DNA of 64,000 nt from Bacteroidota bacterium. GTDB taxonomy: Bacteria > Bacteroidota > Ignavibacteria > UBA10030. A program made the translations under genes and the position numbers. Position 1 is the stretch's first letter; each line of letters starts with the position of its first letter. Shown one piece after another: positions 1 through 10,729 of the stretch. The stretch lies in NCBI GenBank assembly GCA_025454835.1, contig JALONQ010000006.1, positions 49,111-113,110 of the forward strand, read 5' to 3'. The notes beneath the pieces are model-generated. The model was not told the DNA's origin. It worked only from the letters and a program-made list of their open reading frames with translations, and did not search any database.

Positions 1-101
1 GCCATACCGGTGAGCCAAAGAGAGAGGGACGTGCGAATCGTGGGCTCTAATGTAAGCCGAAAGCGAAGAACTTACAACGCCCGCGGTGCTGCCCGGGTTC
101 G

Positions 102-130
102 TTGACTTTCCATTCGATTCGCCATATCAT
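102..130 (+). promoter_or_regulatory. candidate promoter of the receiver-kinase gene
   Basis: TTG (102-104), 20 nt, then TATCAT (125-130). The spacing matches the better -33/-7 promoters elsewhere in the window, but the -7 box agrees only in part. It lies about 70 nt before the first start codon. Read by eye only. Confidence 0.25.
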
Positions 131-155
131 GTGTCGGTCTCATTCGGCATGCCCG

Positions 156-170
156 TTGTAGATTCTACAA
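156..170. promoter_or_regulatory. perfect 7-1-7 palindrome, operator-like
   Basis: TTGTAGA, one T, TCTACAA is an exact inverted repeat between the candidate promoter and the start codon at 203. A dyad of this size downstream of a promoter could bind a dimeric regulator and so control the two-component genes that follow. It has no T-run, so it is not a terminator. The function is inference. Confidence 0.35.
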
Positions 171-202
171 GACCAATCTCCGCATCCCCGCCCCATTCCC
201 CC

Positions 203-1306
203 ATGGAAGACGAGAAGATCAAGGTCCTCATCGCCGACGACGAAGATCCCCTTCGCATCACGCTGGCCGCATGGCTATCGGATGAAGGATTCGAAGTGAC
301 GCAAGCGGCCGACGGCCTGGAAGCGATCAAGAAGGTGCAGTCCGAGGATTTCGATATCGCCCTGCTCGACATCAAAATGCCGGGAGCAAACGGACTTGAG
401 GTGCTACGATACATCAAGAAGAATTCCGCCTCGACCGAGGTGGTGATGGCGACGGGGATGAGTGATGTGGGGATGGCCGTCGAAGCCATGAAACTCGGCG
501 CCCGGGAGTATTTGACGAAGCCCGTGGACATGGACCAGCTCGTCCCGCAGCTCCGCAACCTGATCAAGAAGCGCGACGCCGAGGACCGTGTACGTCGACT
601 GCAGGCGGAGCATACCTCCCGGCTTCTCTACGACCTGCATAACCCCATCGCCGGACTCAAGCAGAGCATCGGCTATCTGACGAAGGGCATGGCCGGCACG
701 GTCGGCGACCATCAGCGTGAACTCCTTGGCTACATGATGGCCTCGATCGAAAAGGTCATTGCGCTCCTCAACGACATGATGGACCTGACGAAGCTCGAAG
801 GGGGTCGAGTACGGCTCAATCGCGGCTTCGGCAGTCTCGGCTCCACGGTCGAGAAGGTGACGACGGAACTTCGCGTACCCATCCAGTCGGGCAAGATCAC
901 GCTCGACGTCTATGTCGAAGAGGATCTCTCGGCGATCGAATACGACTCCGAGAAGATCGAACAGGTCGTCCAGAATTTCCTCAGCAACGCCCTGAAGTAC
1001 ACGCCTGAGCAGGGAGCGATCGTCGTACAGGTGCGGAAGGTGGCCCTCGTTCTCGAGGAAGGCCAGCAGCCGACCGACCATGCCATGGTCTCCGTCTTCA
1101 ACAGCGGCTCCGGCATCCCGAAGGCGATCGTGCCCCATATCTTCGACCGCTACCGCGATATCAAGGCGGGTGACGAGAAGAGCAAGACCAGCGGCCTCGG
1201 CCTCATCATCTGTCAGAAGATCATCGAGGCCCACAACGGACGCATCTGGGTTGAGTCTGAAGAAGGCAAGGGCGCCACGTTCTTCTTCGCGCTTCCGATC
1301 CGCTAA
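203..1306 (+). CDS. receiver domain fused to a histidine kinase
   Basis: Cytoplasmic signalling protein of 367 residues with no membrane segment. The N-terminal receiver domain (about 5-120) has the acidic pair ADDED and phospho-acceptor Asp56 in LLDIKMPG. A dimerisation region follows with an atypical H-box (LHNPIAG, His146), then a HATPase domain with an N-box (NFLSNALKY) and a GLGLIICQKIIEAHNGRIWVES segment shortened here to GLGLII as the G-box. The ATG at 203 is chosen because receiver homology begins there; an upstream in-frame ATG at 86 would add 39 residues without receiver features. It probably takes phosphate from another kinase and relays it. The NtrC-type regulator follows 80 nt later. 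The partner and signal cannot be read from sequence. Confidence 0.85.
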   Translation: MEDEKIKVLIADDEDPLRITLAAWLSDEGFEVTQAADGLEAIKKVQSEDFDIALLDIKMPGANGLEVLRYIKKNSASTEVVMATGMSDVGMAVEAMKLGAREYLTKPVDMDQLVPQLRNLIKKRDAEDRVRRLQAEHTSRLLYDLHNPIAGLKQSIGYLTKGMAGTVGDHQRELLGYMMASIEKVIALLNDMMDLTKLEGGRVRLNRGFGSLGSTVEKVTTELRVPIQSGKITLDVYVEEDLSAIEYDSEKIEQVVQNFLSNALKYTPEQGAIVVQVRKVALVLEEGQQPTDHAMVSVFNSGSGIPKAIVPHIFDRYRDIKAGDEKSKTSGLGLIICQKIIEAHNGRIWVESEEGKGATFFFALPIR

Positions 1307-1386
1307 CGCGCCGGCCGGCTGCCCGCATTCGGACTTCCGATCGTTCCGCCTGACGCAGAACACTGCCGCTCTCTACGGTCTCACGC

Positions 1387-2745
1387 GTGTCCGCCCCCGC
1401 GATGCATATCCTAGTGGTCGATGACGACGAAGACTTTGTCGTCAGCATCGAATCCCTCCTCCTCTCCTCGAATTTCCACGTCACGACCGCCGCCGACGGC
1501 GTCGAGGCGCTCAAGCGTTTGCAGGAACAATCGTTCGACCTCGTGCTCCTCGACGTTCGGATGCCCCGGATCACCGGCATCGAGGTCCTTCGCCGTATCA
1601 CAGAACACTGGCCCGAGATGCAGGCGATCATGCTGACCGGCGTCGGGGACATCCGCCAAGCCGTCGAGTGTATGCAACTCGGCGCATACTCCTATCTCAC
1701 GAAACCCCCGTCGGGCGACGAGTTGCTGTCCGTCATCAACCGCGCCCTCGAACGAAAACGGCTCCTCGTCGAGAACCGCTACCTCCGCTCAGCCCTGAAC
1801 CGGCATGCCGCCGCCGGCGAGATCGTCGGTCACAGCCGCCCGATCCTCGACCTGCTTGACGTCGCTACGCGGGTCGCTCCGACGGAGTCGACCGTCTTGA
1901 TCCAAGGCCCCAGCGGCTCGGGAAAAGAGCTCTTCGCCACGCTCATCCACCGCACGAGCCCTCGCAAAGACCGTCCGTTCATCCCCGTGAATTGCGCGGC
2001 AGTGCCCGAGTCGCTCATCGAGAGCGAGTTGTTCGGCCATGAGAAGGGGGCTTTCACTGACGCCATCGCTCAGCGTCGGGGCTTGGTCGAGGTCGCAGAC
2101 GGTGGCACCCTCTTTCTTGACGAGATCGGCGAGGTCTCCCTCGCGGTCCAGCCGAAGCTTCTGCGCTTCTTCCAGACCGGCGAATACCGACGCGTGGGCG
2201 GCAATCAGGTGCTCTCGGCCGATGTGCGCGTGATCTCAGCCAGCAACCGCGACCTGCGTCAGGCTGTCTCCGAAGGACGATTCCGGGAGGACCTTCTCTA
2301 CCGACTGAACGTCATCACGCTGGAAGTGCCGGCTCTGCGTAGCCGCAAAGAGGACATCCCTTCGTTGGTGGAGCATCTGCTTCGCCGAAGGTCGCGTTCG
2401 TCGGGTCCGAGGCAGATAGAACCTCGAGCGCTGGAAATGCTGACACAGTACGATTGGCCGGGCAATGTGCGCGAGCTCGAGAATGTGCTCGAACGCGCTT
2501 CGATCCTCTGCCGGGACGGCATCATCCGCCCCGAAGACATCGCCCTGCCTTTGCCTGCGCCGGGACCGACCTCCGGGGCCGGCATCCTGGGAAGCTCAGT
2601 CTCGATGCGGGAGATCGAACGCGCACATATCCAGGCGGTGCTCAACCTTGTTCATTGGAACAAGGTCGCGGCAGCCGAGATCCTCGGCATCAGCCTGAAG
2701 ACGCTCTACACCAAGATCACGACGTACGAACTCATAAAAGAATGA
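1387..2745 (+). CDS. NtrC-family sigma-54-dependent response regulator
   Basis: Three domains in order. A receiver (about 6-120) carries Asp56 in LLDVRMP. A central AAA+ ATPase has Walker A GPSGSGKE, the sigma-54 contact loop and Walker B GGTLFLDEIGE. A C-terminal Fis-type helix-turn-helix ends the protein (VAAAEILGISLKTLY). The sigma-54 loop reads GAFTDA instead of the canonical GAFTGA; this variant occurs in natural members of the family. The start is GTG at 1387 or ATG at 1402, and neither has a clear ribosome site. It is the likely output partner of the kinase just upstream, activating sigma-54 promoters. Targets are unknown, and no sigma-54 site was found in the window. Confidence 0.9.
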   Translation: MSAPAMHILVVDDDEDFVVSIESLLLSSNFHVTTAADGVEALKRLQEQSFDLVLLDVRMPRITGIEVLRRITEHWPEMQAIMLTGVGDIRQAVECMQLGAYSYLTKPPSGDELLSVINRALERKRLLVENRYLRSALNRHAAAGEIVGHSRPILDLLDVATRVAPTESTVLIQGPSGSGKELFATLIHRTSPRKDRPFIPVNCAAVPESLIESELFGHEKGAFTDAIAQRRGLVEVADGGTLFLDEIGEVSLAVQPKLLRFFQTGEYRRVGGNQVLSADVRVISASNRDLRQAVSEGRFREDLLYRLNVITLEVPALRSRKEDIPSLVEHLLRRRSRSSGPRQIEPRALEMLTQYDWPGNVRELENVLERASILCRDGIIRPEDIALPLPAPGPTSGAGILGSSVSMREIERAHIQAVLNLVHWNKVAAAEILGISLKTLYTKITTYELIKE

Positions 2746-2761
2746 CGAGCGCGGGGCGGTC

Positions 2762-3250
2762 ATGCGCGTGTGGGTGATCCGGCACGCGGAAGCCGTCCAC
2801 CCGGCCGGCCGCCACGACGCCGAACGACCGCTCTCCCCGGGGGGACAGGCGCAGGCCATCCGGCTGGGCGAGTATCTCTCCCGGCGATCCGGAGCAACCC
2901 TGCTCCTCTGCAGTCCGCTCCTACGCGCACAGCAGACCGCCGAAGCCATCCGGCGATCGATGCCGACCGTGACCATGCAACGAGCCGACGCTTTCTCCAC
3001 CAGCGGCTCGGCCCGAGAAGCAATGGAAGAACTTCGAAAGCTGCATGTGCCCGAGTGCCTCATCATCAGCCACGAGCCTTTGACCAGCCAGCTGGTGGCC
3101 CGTCTGGCCACCGGAGACGATTCAGTCCATGTGAAGTTCACGCCTGCAACGGCGGTCCTGCTGGATCTGGGCAGTCACCTCCGGACGGGCCACGCCATGA
3201 TCGTCGAATGCATCTCCCCTGAAACGCTGGTGCATGCCGAACGACGCTGA
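2762..3250 (+). CDS. sixA: SixA-type phosphohistidine phosphatase
   Basis: 162-residue histidine phosphatase. The RHAEA motif near residue 8 supplies the catalytic His, and ISHEP near residue 100 supplies the second His, as in the short SixA branch. SixA removes phosphate from Hpt domains such as that of ArcB. Here a large hybrid kinase with a C-terminal Hpt domain lies 2 kb downstream on the same strand, which makes that kinase the obvious candidate substrate (inference). The gene follows the NtrC-type regulator by 16 nt and precedes the RidA-like lipoprotein by 9 nt, so it is probably co-transcribed with both. Confidence 0.85.
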   Translation: MRVWVIRHAEAVHPAGRHDAERPLSPGGQAQAIRLGEYLSRRSGATLLLCSPLLRAQQTAEAIRRSMPTVTMQRADAFSTSGSAREAMEELRKLHVPECLIISHEPLTSQLVARLATGDDSVHVKFTPATAVLLDLGSHLRTGHAMIVECISPETLVHAERR

Positions 3251-3259
3251 GGAGCCACC

Positions 3260-3757
3260 ATGACACGCCTGCATTGGATCCCCCTTACTGCCCTTCTGCT
3301 CGGCTGCGGACCCTCGGAGGAAGACCTCCGCCGTATGATCGGCGAAGAGCTCCGATCGCTCCAACAGCACGAAGCGATCACCGGCGCGCAGACCATCGGT
3401 CCATATTCTCCCGCCGTCCGAGCGGGCGGGCTGCTGTTCGTCTCAGGCCAGCTCGGGCTCTCGCCTGAAACGGGTACATTTCCCGGACCCGACGTGGAAA
3501 CGCAGACCCGCCAGGCGCTCATCAATCTTGGAGCGATCCTCCGTCAGGCCGGCGCCGATTCCAGCCACGTCGTTCAGTGTAACGTGTTTCTGACCGACAT
3601 CCGGGATTTCCCGAAGATGAACCTGATCTATGGCGGTTTTTTCCCGGATGGTCGGTATCCGGCACGGTCCACGATGGAAGTGCGGGCCCTGCCACGTCAA
3701 GCGGTGGTCGAGATCGCCGCGATCGCACTTCTCCCCCAATCCGCCGATCGTCACTGA
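3260..3757 (+). CDS. RidA/YjgF-family protein with lipoprotein signal
   Basis: 165 residues. The C-terminal 120 are a complete RidA (YjgF/YER057c/UK114) domain with GPYSPAV, LLFVSGQLG and the conserved Arg in YPARSTMEV that binds the substrate carboxylate. RidA proteins hydrolyse reactive enamines/imines from PLP enzymes and are normally cytosolic. This one has an N-terminal signal with a lipobox (LLLGC) placing Cys at about residue 15, so it should be a membrane-anchored lipoprotein. It sits 18 nt before hutU. An envelope location makes routine imine detoxification less likely; the role is uncertain. Confidence 0.85.
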   Translation: MTRLHWIPLTALLLGCGPSEEDLRRMIGEELRSLQQHEAITGAQTIGPYSPAVRAGGLLFVSGQLGLSPETGTFPGPDVETQTRQALINLGAILRQAGADSSHVVQCNVFLTDIRDFPKMNLIYGGFFPDGRYPARSTMEVRALPRQAVVEIAAIALLPQSADRH

Positions 3758-3775
3758 ATCCGAAAGCGCCCACGT

Positions 3776-5431
3776 ATGCCACGCCGCACGATCCGTGCCC
3801 CCAGGGGCACCATCCTGAGTTGCCGTGGATGGACTCAGGAAGCCGCCCTCCGAATGTTGATGAACAATCTCGACCCCGACGTCGCTGAACGGCCGCAGGA
3901 TCTGATCGTCTACGGCGGCACCGGAAAGGCCGCACGCAATTGGCGGGCCTTTGACCGCATCGTCGAGACGCTTCGCTCTCTGGCCGACGACGAGACACTG
4001 CTGATCCAGTCCGGTAAACCGGTGGCGGTCTTCCCGACGCACACCAACGCCCCCCGCGTGCTCATCAGCAATTCCATGCTCGTGCCGGCGTGGGCCACCT
4101 GGGACGAGTTCCGCCGACTTGAGGGACTGGGCTTGACGATGTATGGACAGATGACAGCTGGAAGCTGGATCTATATCGGCACGCAAGGTATTCTGCAAGG
4201 GACGTACGAGACGTTTGCCGCTGCAGCTGCCAAGCACTTCCGCGGGTCGCTTGCGGGCAGATTCTTGCTGACCGCAGGGCTGGGCGGCATGGGTGGGGCC
4301 CAACCCCTCGCCGCCACGATGAACGGGGCGGCCTGCCTGGCCGTCGAGGTCGATCCTCACAGGATCCAGCGCCGGCTGGAGACGCGATACCTGGACCGGA
4401 AGGCCACGACGCTTGACGAAGCACTATCGATCGTCGCTGATGCGATGAGGCGGAAGGCGCCGATCTCCGTTGGATTGCTGGGGAACGCCGCCGAGATCAT
4501 TCCGGCGATCGCTCGCGGCAAACTCCTGCCAGATCTTGTGACCGACCAGACATCGGCCCACGACACGCTCAACGGATACGTCCCTGCCGGCATGAGCTAC
4601 CAGGCCGCCTTGGCCCTTCGCACGAGAGATCCGAAGCGTTACGCCAAACTGGCAGGCGCATCGATCGCCGCCCACGTGCGGGGGTTGCTCGCGCTCCGCC
4701 GAAAGGGATCCATCGTATTCGACTACGGCAACAACATTCGCGGAGAGGCGCTCGCCCAAGGTGTCAAGGAGGCGTTCCAGATCCCGGGATTCGTGCCGGA
4801 GTACATCCGGCCGTTGTTCTGCGATGGCAAAGGCCCGTTCCGCTGGGTCGCACTCTCGGGCGACCCCGCGGACATCGAACGGACCGACCGTGCGATCCTC
4901 GAGACGTTCCCCGAGAACCTCCAACTGCGCCGTTGGATCGAAAAGGCCGGTGCGCAGGTCGCATTTCAGGGACTGCCCGCCCGTATCTGCTGGCTTGGGT
5001 ACGGAGAGCGCGCGAAGATGGGCGAGATCTTCAATCAACTCGTGGCCCGGGGAGAAGTGAGCGCCCCCATCGTCATTGGCCGCGACCACCTCGATTGCGG
5101 CAGCGTCGCATCTCCCAACCGGGAGACCGAGGGGATGAAGGATGGCAGCGACGCGATCGCCGACTGGCCGATCCTGAACGCCCTCCTGAACACGGCTGGG
5201 GGTGCCGGCTGGGTCAGCGTTCACCACGGCGGCGGCGTCGGCATCGGACGGTCGATCCATGCCGGCATGGTGGTCGTATGCGATGGCACGCCCGAAGCCT
5301 CCGAACGTCTCCGGCGCGTCTTGACCTATGACCCCGGCATGGGCGTTGTGCGACATGCGGACGCCGGTTACCGTCAGGCGGTGGCAAATGCACGCCGATG
5401 GAAGATCACCATGCCCTCGCTACGATCATGA
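3776..5431 (+). CDS. hutU: urocanate hydratase
   Basis: 551 residues, normal length for the family. Urocanase adds water to urocanate to give 4-imidazolone-5-propanoate, the second step of histidine degradation, using tightly bound NAD+. Strong family signatures include RAPRGT at the N-terminus, [21 protein letters not shown] for the nucleotide site, GNNIRGEA, and the conserved Cys in [10 protein letters not shown]. The N-terminal block confirms the ATG at 3776. The stop codon overlaps the start of the hybrid kinase by ATGA. hutI, ftcD and fchA follow, giving a glutamate plus formyl/methenyl-folate route. The first gene, hutH, is not in the window. Confidence 0.97.
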   Translation: MPRRTIRAPRGTILSCRGWTQEAALRMLMNNLDPDVAERPQDLIVYGGTGKAARNWRAFDRIVETLRSLADDETLLIQSGKPVAVFPTHTNAPRVLISNSMLVPAWATWDEFRRLEGLGLTMYGQMTAGSWIYIGTQGILQGTYETFAAAAAKHFRGSLAGRFLLTAGLGGMGGAQPLAATMNGAACLAVEVDPHRIQRRLETRYLDRKATTLDEALSIVADAMRRKAPISVGLLGNAAEIIPAIARGKLLPDLVTDQTSAHDTLNGYVPAGMSYQAALALRTRDPKRYAKLAGASIAAHVRGLLALRRKGSIVFDYGNNIRGEALAQGVKEAFQIPGFVPEYIRPLFCDGKGPFRWVALSGDPADIERTDRAILETFPENLQLRRWIEKAGAQVAFQGLPARICWLGYGERAKMGEIFNQLVARGEVSAPIVIGRDHLDCGSVASPNRETEGMKDGSDAIADWPILNALLNTAGGAGWVSVHHGGGVGIGRSIHAGMVVVCDGTPEASERLRRVLTYDPGMGVVRHADAGYRQAVANARRWKITMPSLRS

Positions 5432-8400
5432 ACGGGGACAATGGACGACGACGCTGGGCGATCGACCGCAAGACGACGATCGGCGTGGTCCTGGCGCTCG
5501 GGCTGCTGCTGTCGCTGGGACGGTTGTCGTTCGAAGCCACGGAGGCGTTCCGCGAAGACGCAGAGTGGGTCTCCCGCACGCACGTCAACCTTGAGCTCAT
5601 CGGCGTCATCAGGACACTGACATCGACGTCCGAAGCCGAGGTCCGGGGGTTTGCCATCACCGGCGATCCGTCCTTCTTGGTCATCCATCCCCACCTGCGG
5701 GACTCCGTGGTCCGGACGCTCTCCGCACTCGATTCACTCACCCGAAGTTCAGCCGTCCAGCAGGACTTGCTGGAACAATTGCGTCCACTCTTGAGTGAAC
5801 GGATCGACCGGTTTGACCAGCTCGTTCAGACGCGTGCCCAGCAGGGACTTCAAGCGTCATTCGAGTTGATCAGAACCGGCCGCGGCCAGTTCCTCACGCA
5901 ACAGATCCGATCAACGCTTGACCGCCTTGAGGAGATCGAACGAAGATACCTGGCCCAACGCCATGAGGCCACCAACAGCAGAGCGCGTGACACGGTTTTG
6001 TCCATTGTCCTGGGAACGGCCTTCAGCGTAGGCTTGTTTCTCGTCATTTTCGGAGTGCTCAACCGCGAGATCATCGCACGGCGGGCCGCGGAACAGACCG
6101 CTCGGGCCGGTGAAGAGCGCCTGCAGGCCTTCCTGAATCTCGTTCCCGCAGGCATCTTCGTGCTGACCGGAGACGGGCGCCCGTTCTTCGCCAACCGCGC
6201 CGCCACCCACATCCTCGGCCGTGGCATCGACACCACGACAACCACGTCGGGTCTGACGGCATCCTACGATGCCTTCGTTGCCGGAACCGACGACCTGTAT
6301 CCTTCCGACAGGCTCCCGATCGTCCGCGCACTCGCCGGCGAGCGATCAACGGTCGACGACGTCGAGATCCGGCGAGACGGCCAACGCATTCCGTTGCTCG
6401 TCTCCGGCGCTCCGATCTACGACGCATCAGGTCGGCTGGAGTACGCGCTGGCCGCCTTCTTGGATATCAGCGATCAGCGTCGCGCACAGCGCGTCATCGA
6501 GGAGAACGAACGGCTCTTCCGAGAGATCGTGGAAGCTGCTTCGGACATCATCTATCGCACCGACGCTCAGGGCCGCTTCTCGTACGTCAACGGGGTCGGC
6601 CTGCGGGTCTTTGGGTTCAACGAATCGGAGGTCATCGGCCGACACTATACGGATCTGATCCGCCCGGATGCACGCGACAGTACCCGACGCTTCTACCTCC
6701 ACCAAGCCGCCACGAAACAGGAGACGACTTACCTCGAGATCCCCGTCGTCACCAAAGTCGGCCAGGAACTGACGCTGGGCCAGAACGTCACGCTGCTCAC
6801 CGAGGGAGATCATGTGGCGGGTTTCCAGGCCGTCGCGCGCGACATCACCACGGAACGTCGCGCCCAGCTGGCCCTTGCCCGCCGCGAACGACAGCTCGAC
6901 ACGGTCGTCGACACGGTGGAAGAAGGCATCACCTTCAGCGACGAGCGCGGCTATTTCGAGGTCTTCAACCGGTCGATGGAGAAGATGACCGGCTACTCCC
7001 GGCAGGAGGCAAACGCCACGGCCGACTTCAGCAAACTGCTGGCTCCCGACGAAGCATCGCATCAGCTCGGCCTCGACCGATTGCGTGAGGTGCTCGAAAC
7101 GGGGTCGGTCCGGGACGTCGAGACCGTGATCCGTACGAAATCGGGCGAACGCCGGACGCTGCTCATCTCCACGACGCTCGTCGAACAGCACCATCGCCGA
7201 ATGTTCCTGAGCGCCTATCGCGACATCACCGAACGCAAGCACCAGGAGGTGCTTCTGCGTCAGGCCATGGAAGCAGCCCGGCACGCCGCCCGCGCCAGAG
7301 GTGAATTCTTGGCCGTCATGAGCCATGAGATCCGGACCCCCATGAATGGGGTCATCGGCATGACGGATGTGCTCCGGCACACCGGCCTCACCTCCGAGCA
7401 GGCCGAGTACGTCGAGACGATCCGCACCAGCGGCGAGACACTCCTGACGATCATCAACGACATTCTGGACTTCTCCAAGATCGAGAGCGGCAAGCTCGAG
7501 CTCGAGCGTCGGCCGTTCGACCTGGTCGCTTCGATCGAGGACATCTATGACCTCATCTCGTTCAAGGCCCGGGAGAAAAGTCTTGAGCTCCTCTATCTCG
7601 TCGACCCGGCGATGCCGAGGACCGTCGAAGGTGACGTGACACGGTTCCGGCAGATCCTGCTGAATCTCATCGGCAACGCCGTCAAGTTCACGCCGTCCGG
7701 ACATGTGCTCGTTCGCGTCGTTCGGGCATCGGGAACGGACGACGATTTCCTGATGCGTATCAGCGTTGCCGATACCGGCATCGGCATCCCGGCAGAAGCG
7801 ATCGGCCATCTCTTTCAGCCGTTCACGCAGGTGGATTCATCCACGACGCGCCGGTTCGGCGGAACGGGGCTTGGGCTCGTGATCTCCCGGCGATTGGTGG
7901 AATTGATGGGAGGCTCCATCGCCGTCGAAAGCGAACCGGGAAAGGGCTCCGTGTTCTCCTTCACGGTCCGCACGCGCGTTCCACGCGAAGCGGCCGCCGC
8001 TCCCACGCTCTACCTCCGATCGCGCCTCGAGGTCCTGCGCGGCAAGAAGGTCCTGCTCGTCGACGATCATCGGACAAACCTGGACATCCTCTTCAATCGC
8101 GTCACGCAATGGGGCATGCTCCCGGTAACGGCTCATGGAGCTGCCGAGGCGCTGGATCTGCTTCGGGCCGGCGGCGGCTTCCATCTCGCGTTGTTGGATA
8201 TGTACATGCCCGAGATGGACGGACTCCAACTGGCCCGCGAGATCCGCCGACTGCATCCGCGGAAAGAGTTGCCGCTCATCCTCCTCTCGTCGCGAGGCTC
8301 GACGGGGGCCCTGACCGACGATCCCGAAGGCCTGTTCGACGCCATCGTCGCCAAGCCGGTCCGTGAGCTCGACCTGCTCGACCATGTCGCTGACACGATC

Positions 8401-9258
8401 GCCGGGCGCCCCGTCTCCGAAAGACGCGAACGGAGGAAAGCGCTTGAAGAGCCGCTGCTCGCCGATCAGCTGCCCCTGCAGATCCTCGTCGCAGAGGACA
8501 ACGAGATCAACCAGAAGCTGATCGCCCACTTGCTCAAAAAGCTCGGCTACACCCCCGCGATCGTGAGCGACGGGAGCGAAGCGGTCGATGCGACCGTCCG
8601 GGGCGCCTTCGACCTGGTGCTCATGGACGTCAACATGCCGGTGATGGACGGGCTCGATGCAACCCGTGAGATCCAGCGCCGGATACCGGCCGGTCAAGCC
8701 CCGACCATCTTGGCGCTCACGGCGGGCGTCCTCAAAGAGGACCAAGACCGGTGCGCCGAGGCTGGAATGTCGGATTTCCTGACCAAGCCCATCCATCTTG
8801 ACGAGCTGAGGGCTGCGATCGAACGCTGGGGCGAGATGCGCAGGGCCCGTCCTGCTCAGGCCGACGCTTCGCCTCCCGACGAACCAGAAATGGCGGATCG
8901 GATCCGGATGCTGGTCGATGACACCGACCTTGCGTTCATTCGCAACCTCCTGGCCGATTTCGTGGGCCATGCCCAGAGTCGTGCCCTCGAGCTCGAGCGA
9001 CTCGCCGAGAAGGGCGACCGTAAACCGTTGCGAGATGCCGCACACGCCCTGAAAGGCGGGGCCCTGAACATCGGCGCCAATGTCCTCGGACATCTCTGCG
9101 GCGGCATTCAGCACGCGATCGACGATGATCGACCGGACCTCCTTCCAGTGCTGATGGAACAGTTCCGCGACCAGTGGCCGCGCTCCATCCAGGCCATGGA
9201 GGCTCTGCTGCGTTCGCTCCCCAACGTACCCACGACCGATGCCCCTCCCGGAGCCTGA
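5428..9258 (+). CDS. CHASE3-PAS hybrid histidine kinase with two receivers and Hpt
   Basis: About 1276 residues. Order: TM1 (16-32), a periplasmic CHASE3-like helical sensor, TM2 (about 190-215), three PAS domains (about 230-600), HisKA with His633 ([11 protein letters not shown]), HATPase, receiver 1 (Asp924 in [11 protein letters not shown]), receiver 2 (Asp1067 in [11 protein letters not shown]) and Hpt with His1206 ([10 protein letters not shown]). A full phosphorelay is therefore present in one polypeptide. The ATG at 5428 overlaps the hutU stop (ATGA), which argues for co-translation and against the slightly longer in-frame start at 5398. It may tune histidine use or respond to a periplasmic cue. 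SixA nearby is a plausible phosphatase for its Hpt. The ligand is unknown. Confidence 0.9.
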   Translation: MNGDNGRRRWAIDRKTTIGVVLALGLLLSLGRLSFEATEAFREDAEWVSRTHVNLELIGVIRTLTSTSEAEVRGFAITGDPSFLVIHPHLRDSVVRTLSALDSLTRSSAVQQDLLEQLRPLLSERIDRFDQLVQTRAQQGLQASFELIRTGRGQFLTQQIRSTLDRLEEIERRYLAQRHEATNSRARDTVLSIVLGTAFSVGLFLVIFGVLNREIIARRAAEQTARAGEERLQAFLNLVPAGIFVLTGDGRPFFANRAATHILGRGIDTTTTTSGLTASYDAFVAGTDDLYPSDRLPIVRALAGERSTVDDVEIRRDGQRIPLLVSGAPIYDASGRLEYALAAFLDISDQRRAQRVIEENERLFREIVEAASDIIYRTDAQGRFSYVNGVGLRVFGFNESEVIGRHYTDLIRPDARDSTRRFYLHQAATKQETTYLEIPVVTKVGQELTLGQNVTLLTEGDHVAGFQAVARDITTERRAQLALARRERQLDTVVDTVEEGITFSDERGYFEVFNRSMEKMTGYSRQEANATADFSKLLAPDEASHQLGLDRLREVLETGSVRDVETVIRTKSGERRTLLISTTLVEQHHRRMFLSAYRDITERKHQEVLLRQAMEAARHAARARGEFLAVMSHEIRTPMNGVIGMTDVLRHTGLTSEQAEYVETIRTSGETLLTIINDILDFSKIESGKLELERRPFDLVASIEDIYDLISFKAREKSLELLYLVDPAMPRTVEGDVTRFRQILLNLIGNAVKFTPSGHVLVRVVRASGTDDDFLMRISVADTGIGIPAEAIGHLFQPFTQVDSSTTRRFGGTGLGLVISRRLVELMGGSIAVESEPGKGSVFSFTVRTRVPREAAAAPTLYLRSRLEVLRGKKVLLVDDHRTNLDILFNRVTQWGMLPVTAHGAAEALDLLRAGGGFHLALLDMYMPEMDGLQLAREIRRLHPRKELPLILLSSRGSTGALTDDPEGLFDAIVAKPVRELDLLDHVADTIAGRPVSERRERRKALEEPLLADQLPLQILVAEDNEINQKLIAHLLKKLGYTPAIVSDGSEAVDATVRGAFDLVLMDVNMPVMDGLDATREIQRRIPAGQAPTILALTAGVLKEDQDRCAEAGMSDFLTKPIHLDELRAAIERWGEMRRARPAQADASPPDEPEMADRIRMLVDDTDLAFIRNLLADFVGHAQSRALELERLAEKGDRKPLRDAAHALKGGALNIGANVLGHLCGGIQHAIDDDRPDLLPVLMEQFRDQWPRSIQAMEALLRSLPNVPTTDAPPGA

Positions 9259-9481
9259 CCAGCGGACCGGCTTGTGCGCCTCCTGCCGGCATTCCCGACG
9301 TGTCATCTCGGCGAAAGGTCATTCGTTCATCCGATGCGGCCGATCCGATACCGATCCGTCCTACGATCGATATCCTCGACTGCCGGTGACCGAATGCCGC
9401 GGGCACGAGCCGGAGCGGCCAGCCGTTCCTTGATTCTTCACCCATCTCTCCGGAACTTGACGCCCGTTCGGTCTTTCTTCC

Positions 9482-10729
9482 ATGCGTCCCGTCATCCTCC
9501 ACCATATCGCGAGCCTCGCGAGCCTCGCCGGGCCGGCTGGCTATCGCCGATCCGCCGACATGCGCGACGTGAGCCCCCTCCACGACGCCTCGATCGTCAT
9601 CGTGGACGGACACATTCACTGGGTGGGACGATCGACGGAGCTCGATCGCGCGACCGCCCCCGACGCCGAAGAGCTCGATTGCACGGGTATGACGGTCCTG
9701 CCGGGCTTTGTCGATTGCCACACCCATGCGATGTTCGCCGGCAGCCGGCACGACGAGTTTGCCATGCGCGCCTCCGGTCGCTCGTACCAGGACATCGCCG
9801 AAGCCGGCGGAGGGATCCTCAGCACCGTCCGGGCCACGAGGACCGCGTCGAAGCGCGAGCTCAAACGGACCACCGCCCGTCGACTCGACGCCATGATGGA
9901 ACACGGCACCACGACGGTCGAGGTGAAATCGGGCTATGGGCTCTCGGAAACCGATGAGTTGAAGATGCTCGAAGCGCTCCACGAATTGCGGCAGGAGCAC
10001 TTGGCCACGGTCGTGCCGACGTTCCTCGGAGCCCATGCCGTTCCGCCGGAATTTGCGGGCAATCCCGGCGGCTATCTCGACCTTCTCATCACGCGACTGC
10101 TTCCTTACGCGGCACGCAAAGGCCTGTCCGACACGTGCGATGTCTTCTGCGAATCTGGTTACTTCTCGGTCGAGCAGACGCGCCGCTTGCTCACAACCGC
10201 ACGGTCGCTCGGACTCAAGGTCCGCCTTCATGCCGACCAGTTGAATCAGATCGGCGCGTCCGCGCTCGGAGTTGAACTGGGGGCCATATCCGTCGATCAT
10301 CTCGAATGCATCGACGCGGCCGGCATCGCCCGTCTCCGGGGGTCCTCAACGGCCGGCGTGCTTCTGCCGGGTGCTTCGTTCTTTCTCGGCGGACCGTACG
10401 CCCCGGCGCGTGATCTCATCGATCAGGGCATCCCCGTGGCGATCGCGACGAACTTCAACCCGGGCTCATGCATGAGCTTCTCGATGCCGCTCATGATGAC
10501 GATCGCATGCACGCAGATGAGGATGAGCCCCGAAGAGGCGCTGACGGCTTCGACGATCAACGCCGCAGCCGTGCTCGGCTTGGCCGACCGTGTGGGAAGC
10601 ATCGAGGTTGGAAAAGCGGCCGACATCATCGTGCTCGACGCCCCATCGTATCGATCGGTCGCCTACGAATTCGGCGTCAACCTCGTCCGACGGGTCATCA
10701 AGAACGGCGTCCTCCTGGAGTTCCCATGA
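9482..10729 (+). CDS. hutI: imidazolonepropionase
   Basis: 415 residues, amidohydrolase superfamily. It opens 4-imidazolone-5-propanoate to N-formimino-L-glutamate, step three of histidine degradation. Metal and substrate motifs are intact: DCHTHAMFAG supplies the HxH pair, then VKSGYGLS, LHADQ and NPGSCMSFSM near the C-terminus. It starts 223 nt after the hybrid kinase, a gap in which no gene or RNA was recognised, and its stop overlaps the next start by ATGA. Neighbours hutU, ftcD and fchA complete the pathway. Confidence 0.97.
   Translation: MRPVILHHIASLASLAGPAGYRRSADMRDVSPLHDASIVIVDGHIHWVGRSTELDRATAPDAEELDCTGMTVLPGFVDCHTHAMFAGSRHDEFAMRASGRSYQDIAEAGGGILSTVRATRTASKRELKRTTARRLDAMMEHGTTTVEVKSGYGLSETDELKMLEALHELRQEHLATVVPTFLGAHAVPPEFAGNPGGYLDLLITRLLPYAARKGLSDTCDVFCESGYFSVEQTRRLLTTARSLGLKVRLHADQLNQIGASALGVELGAISVDHLECIDAAGIARLRGSSTAGVLLPGASFFLGGPYAPARDLIDQGIPVAIATNFNPGSCMSFSMPLMMTIACTQMRMSPEEALTASTINAAAVLGLADRVGSIEVGKAADIIVLDAPSYRSVAYEFGVNLVRRVIKNGVLLEFP

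Noticed and set aside
1387..2745. Loss of sigma-54 activation because of GAFTDA
   Set aside because: The GAFTGA motif varies at this position in natural family members, so it does not show loss of function.
9259..9481. RNA gene or small gene in the gap before hutI
   Set aside because: No tRNA-like cloverleaf, ribosome site or family-like frame was found; it looks non-coding.
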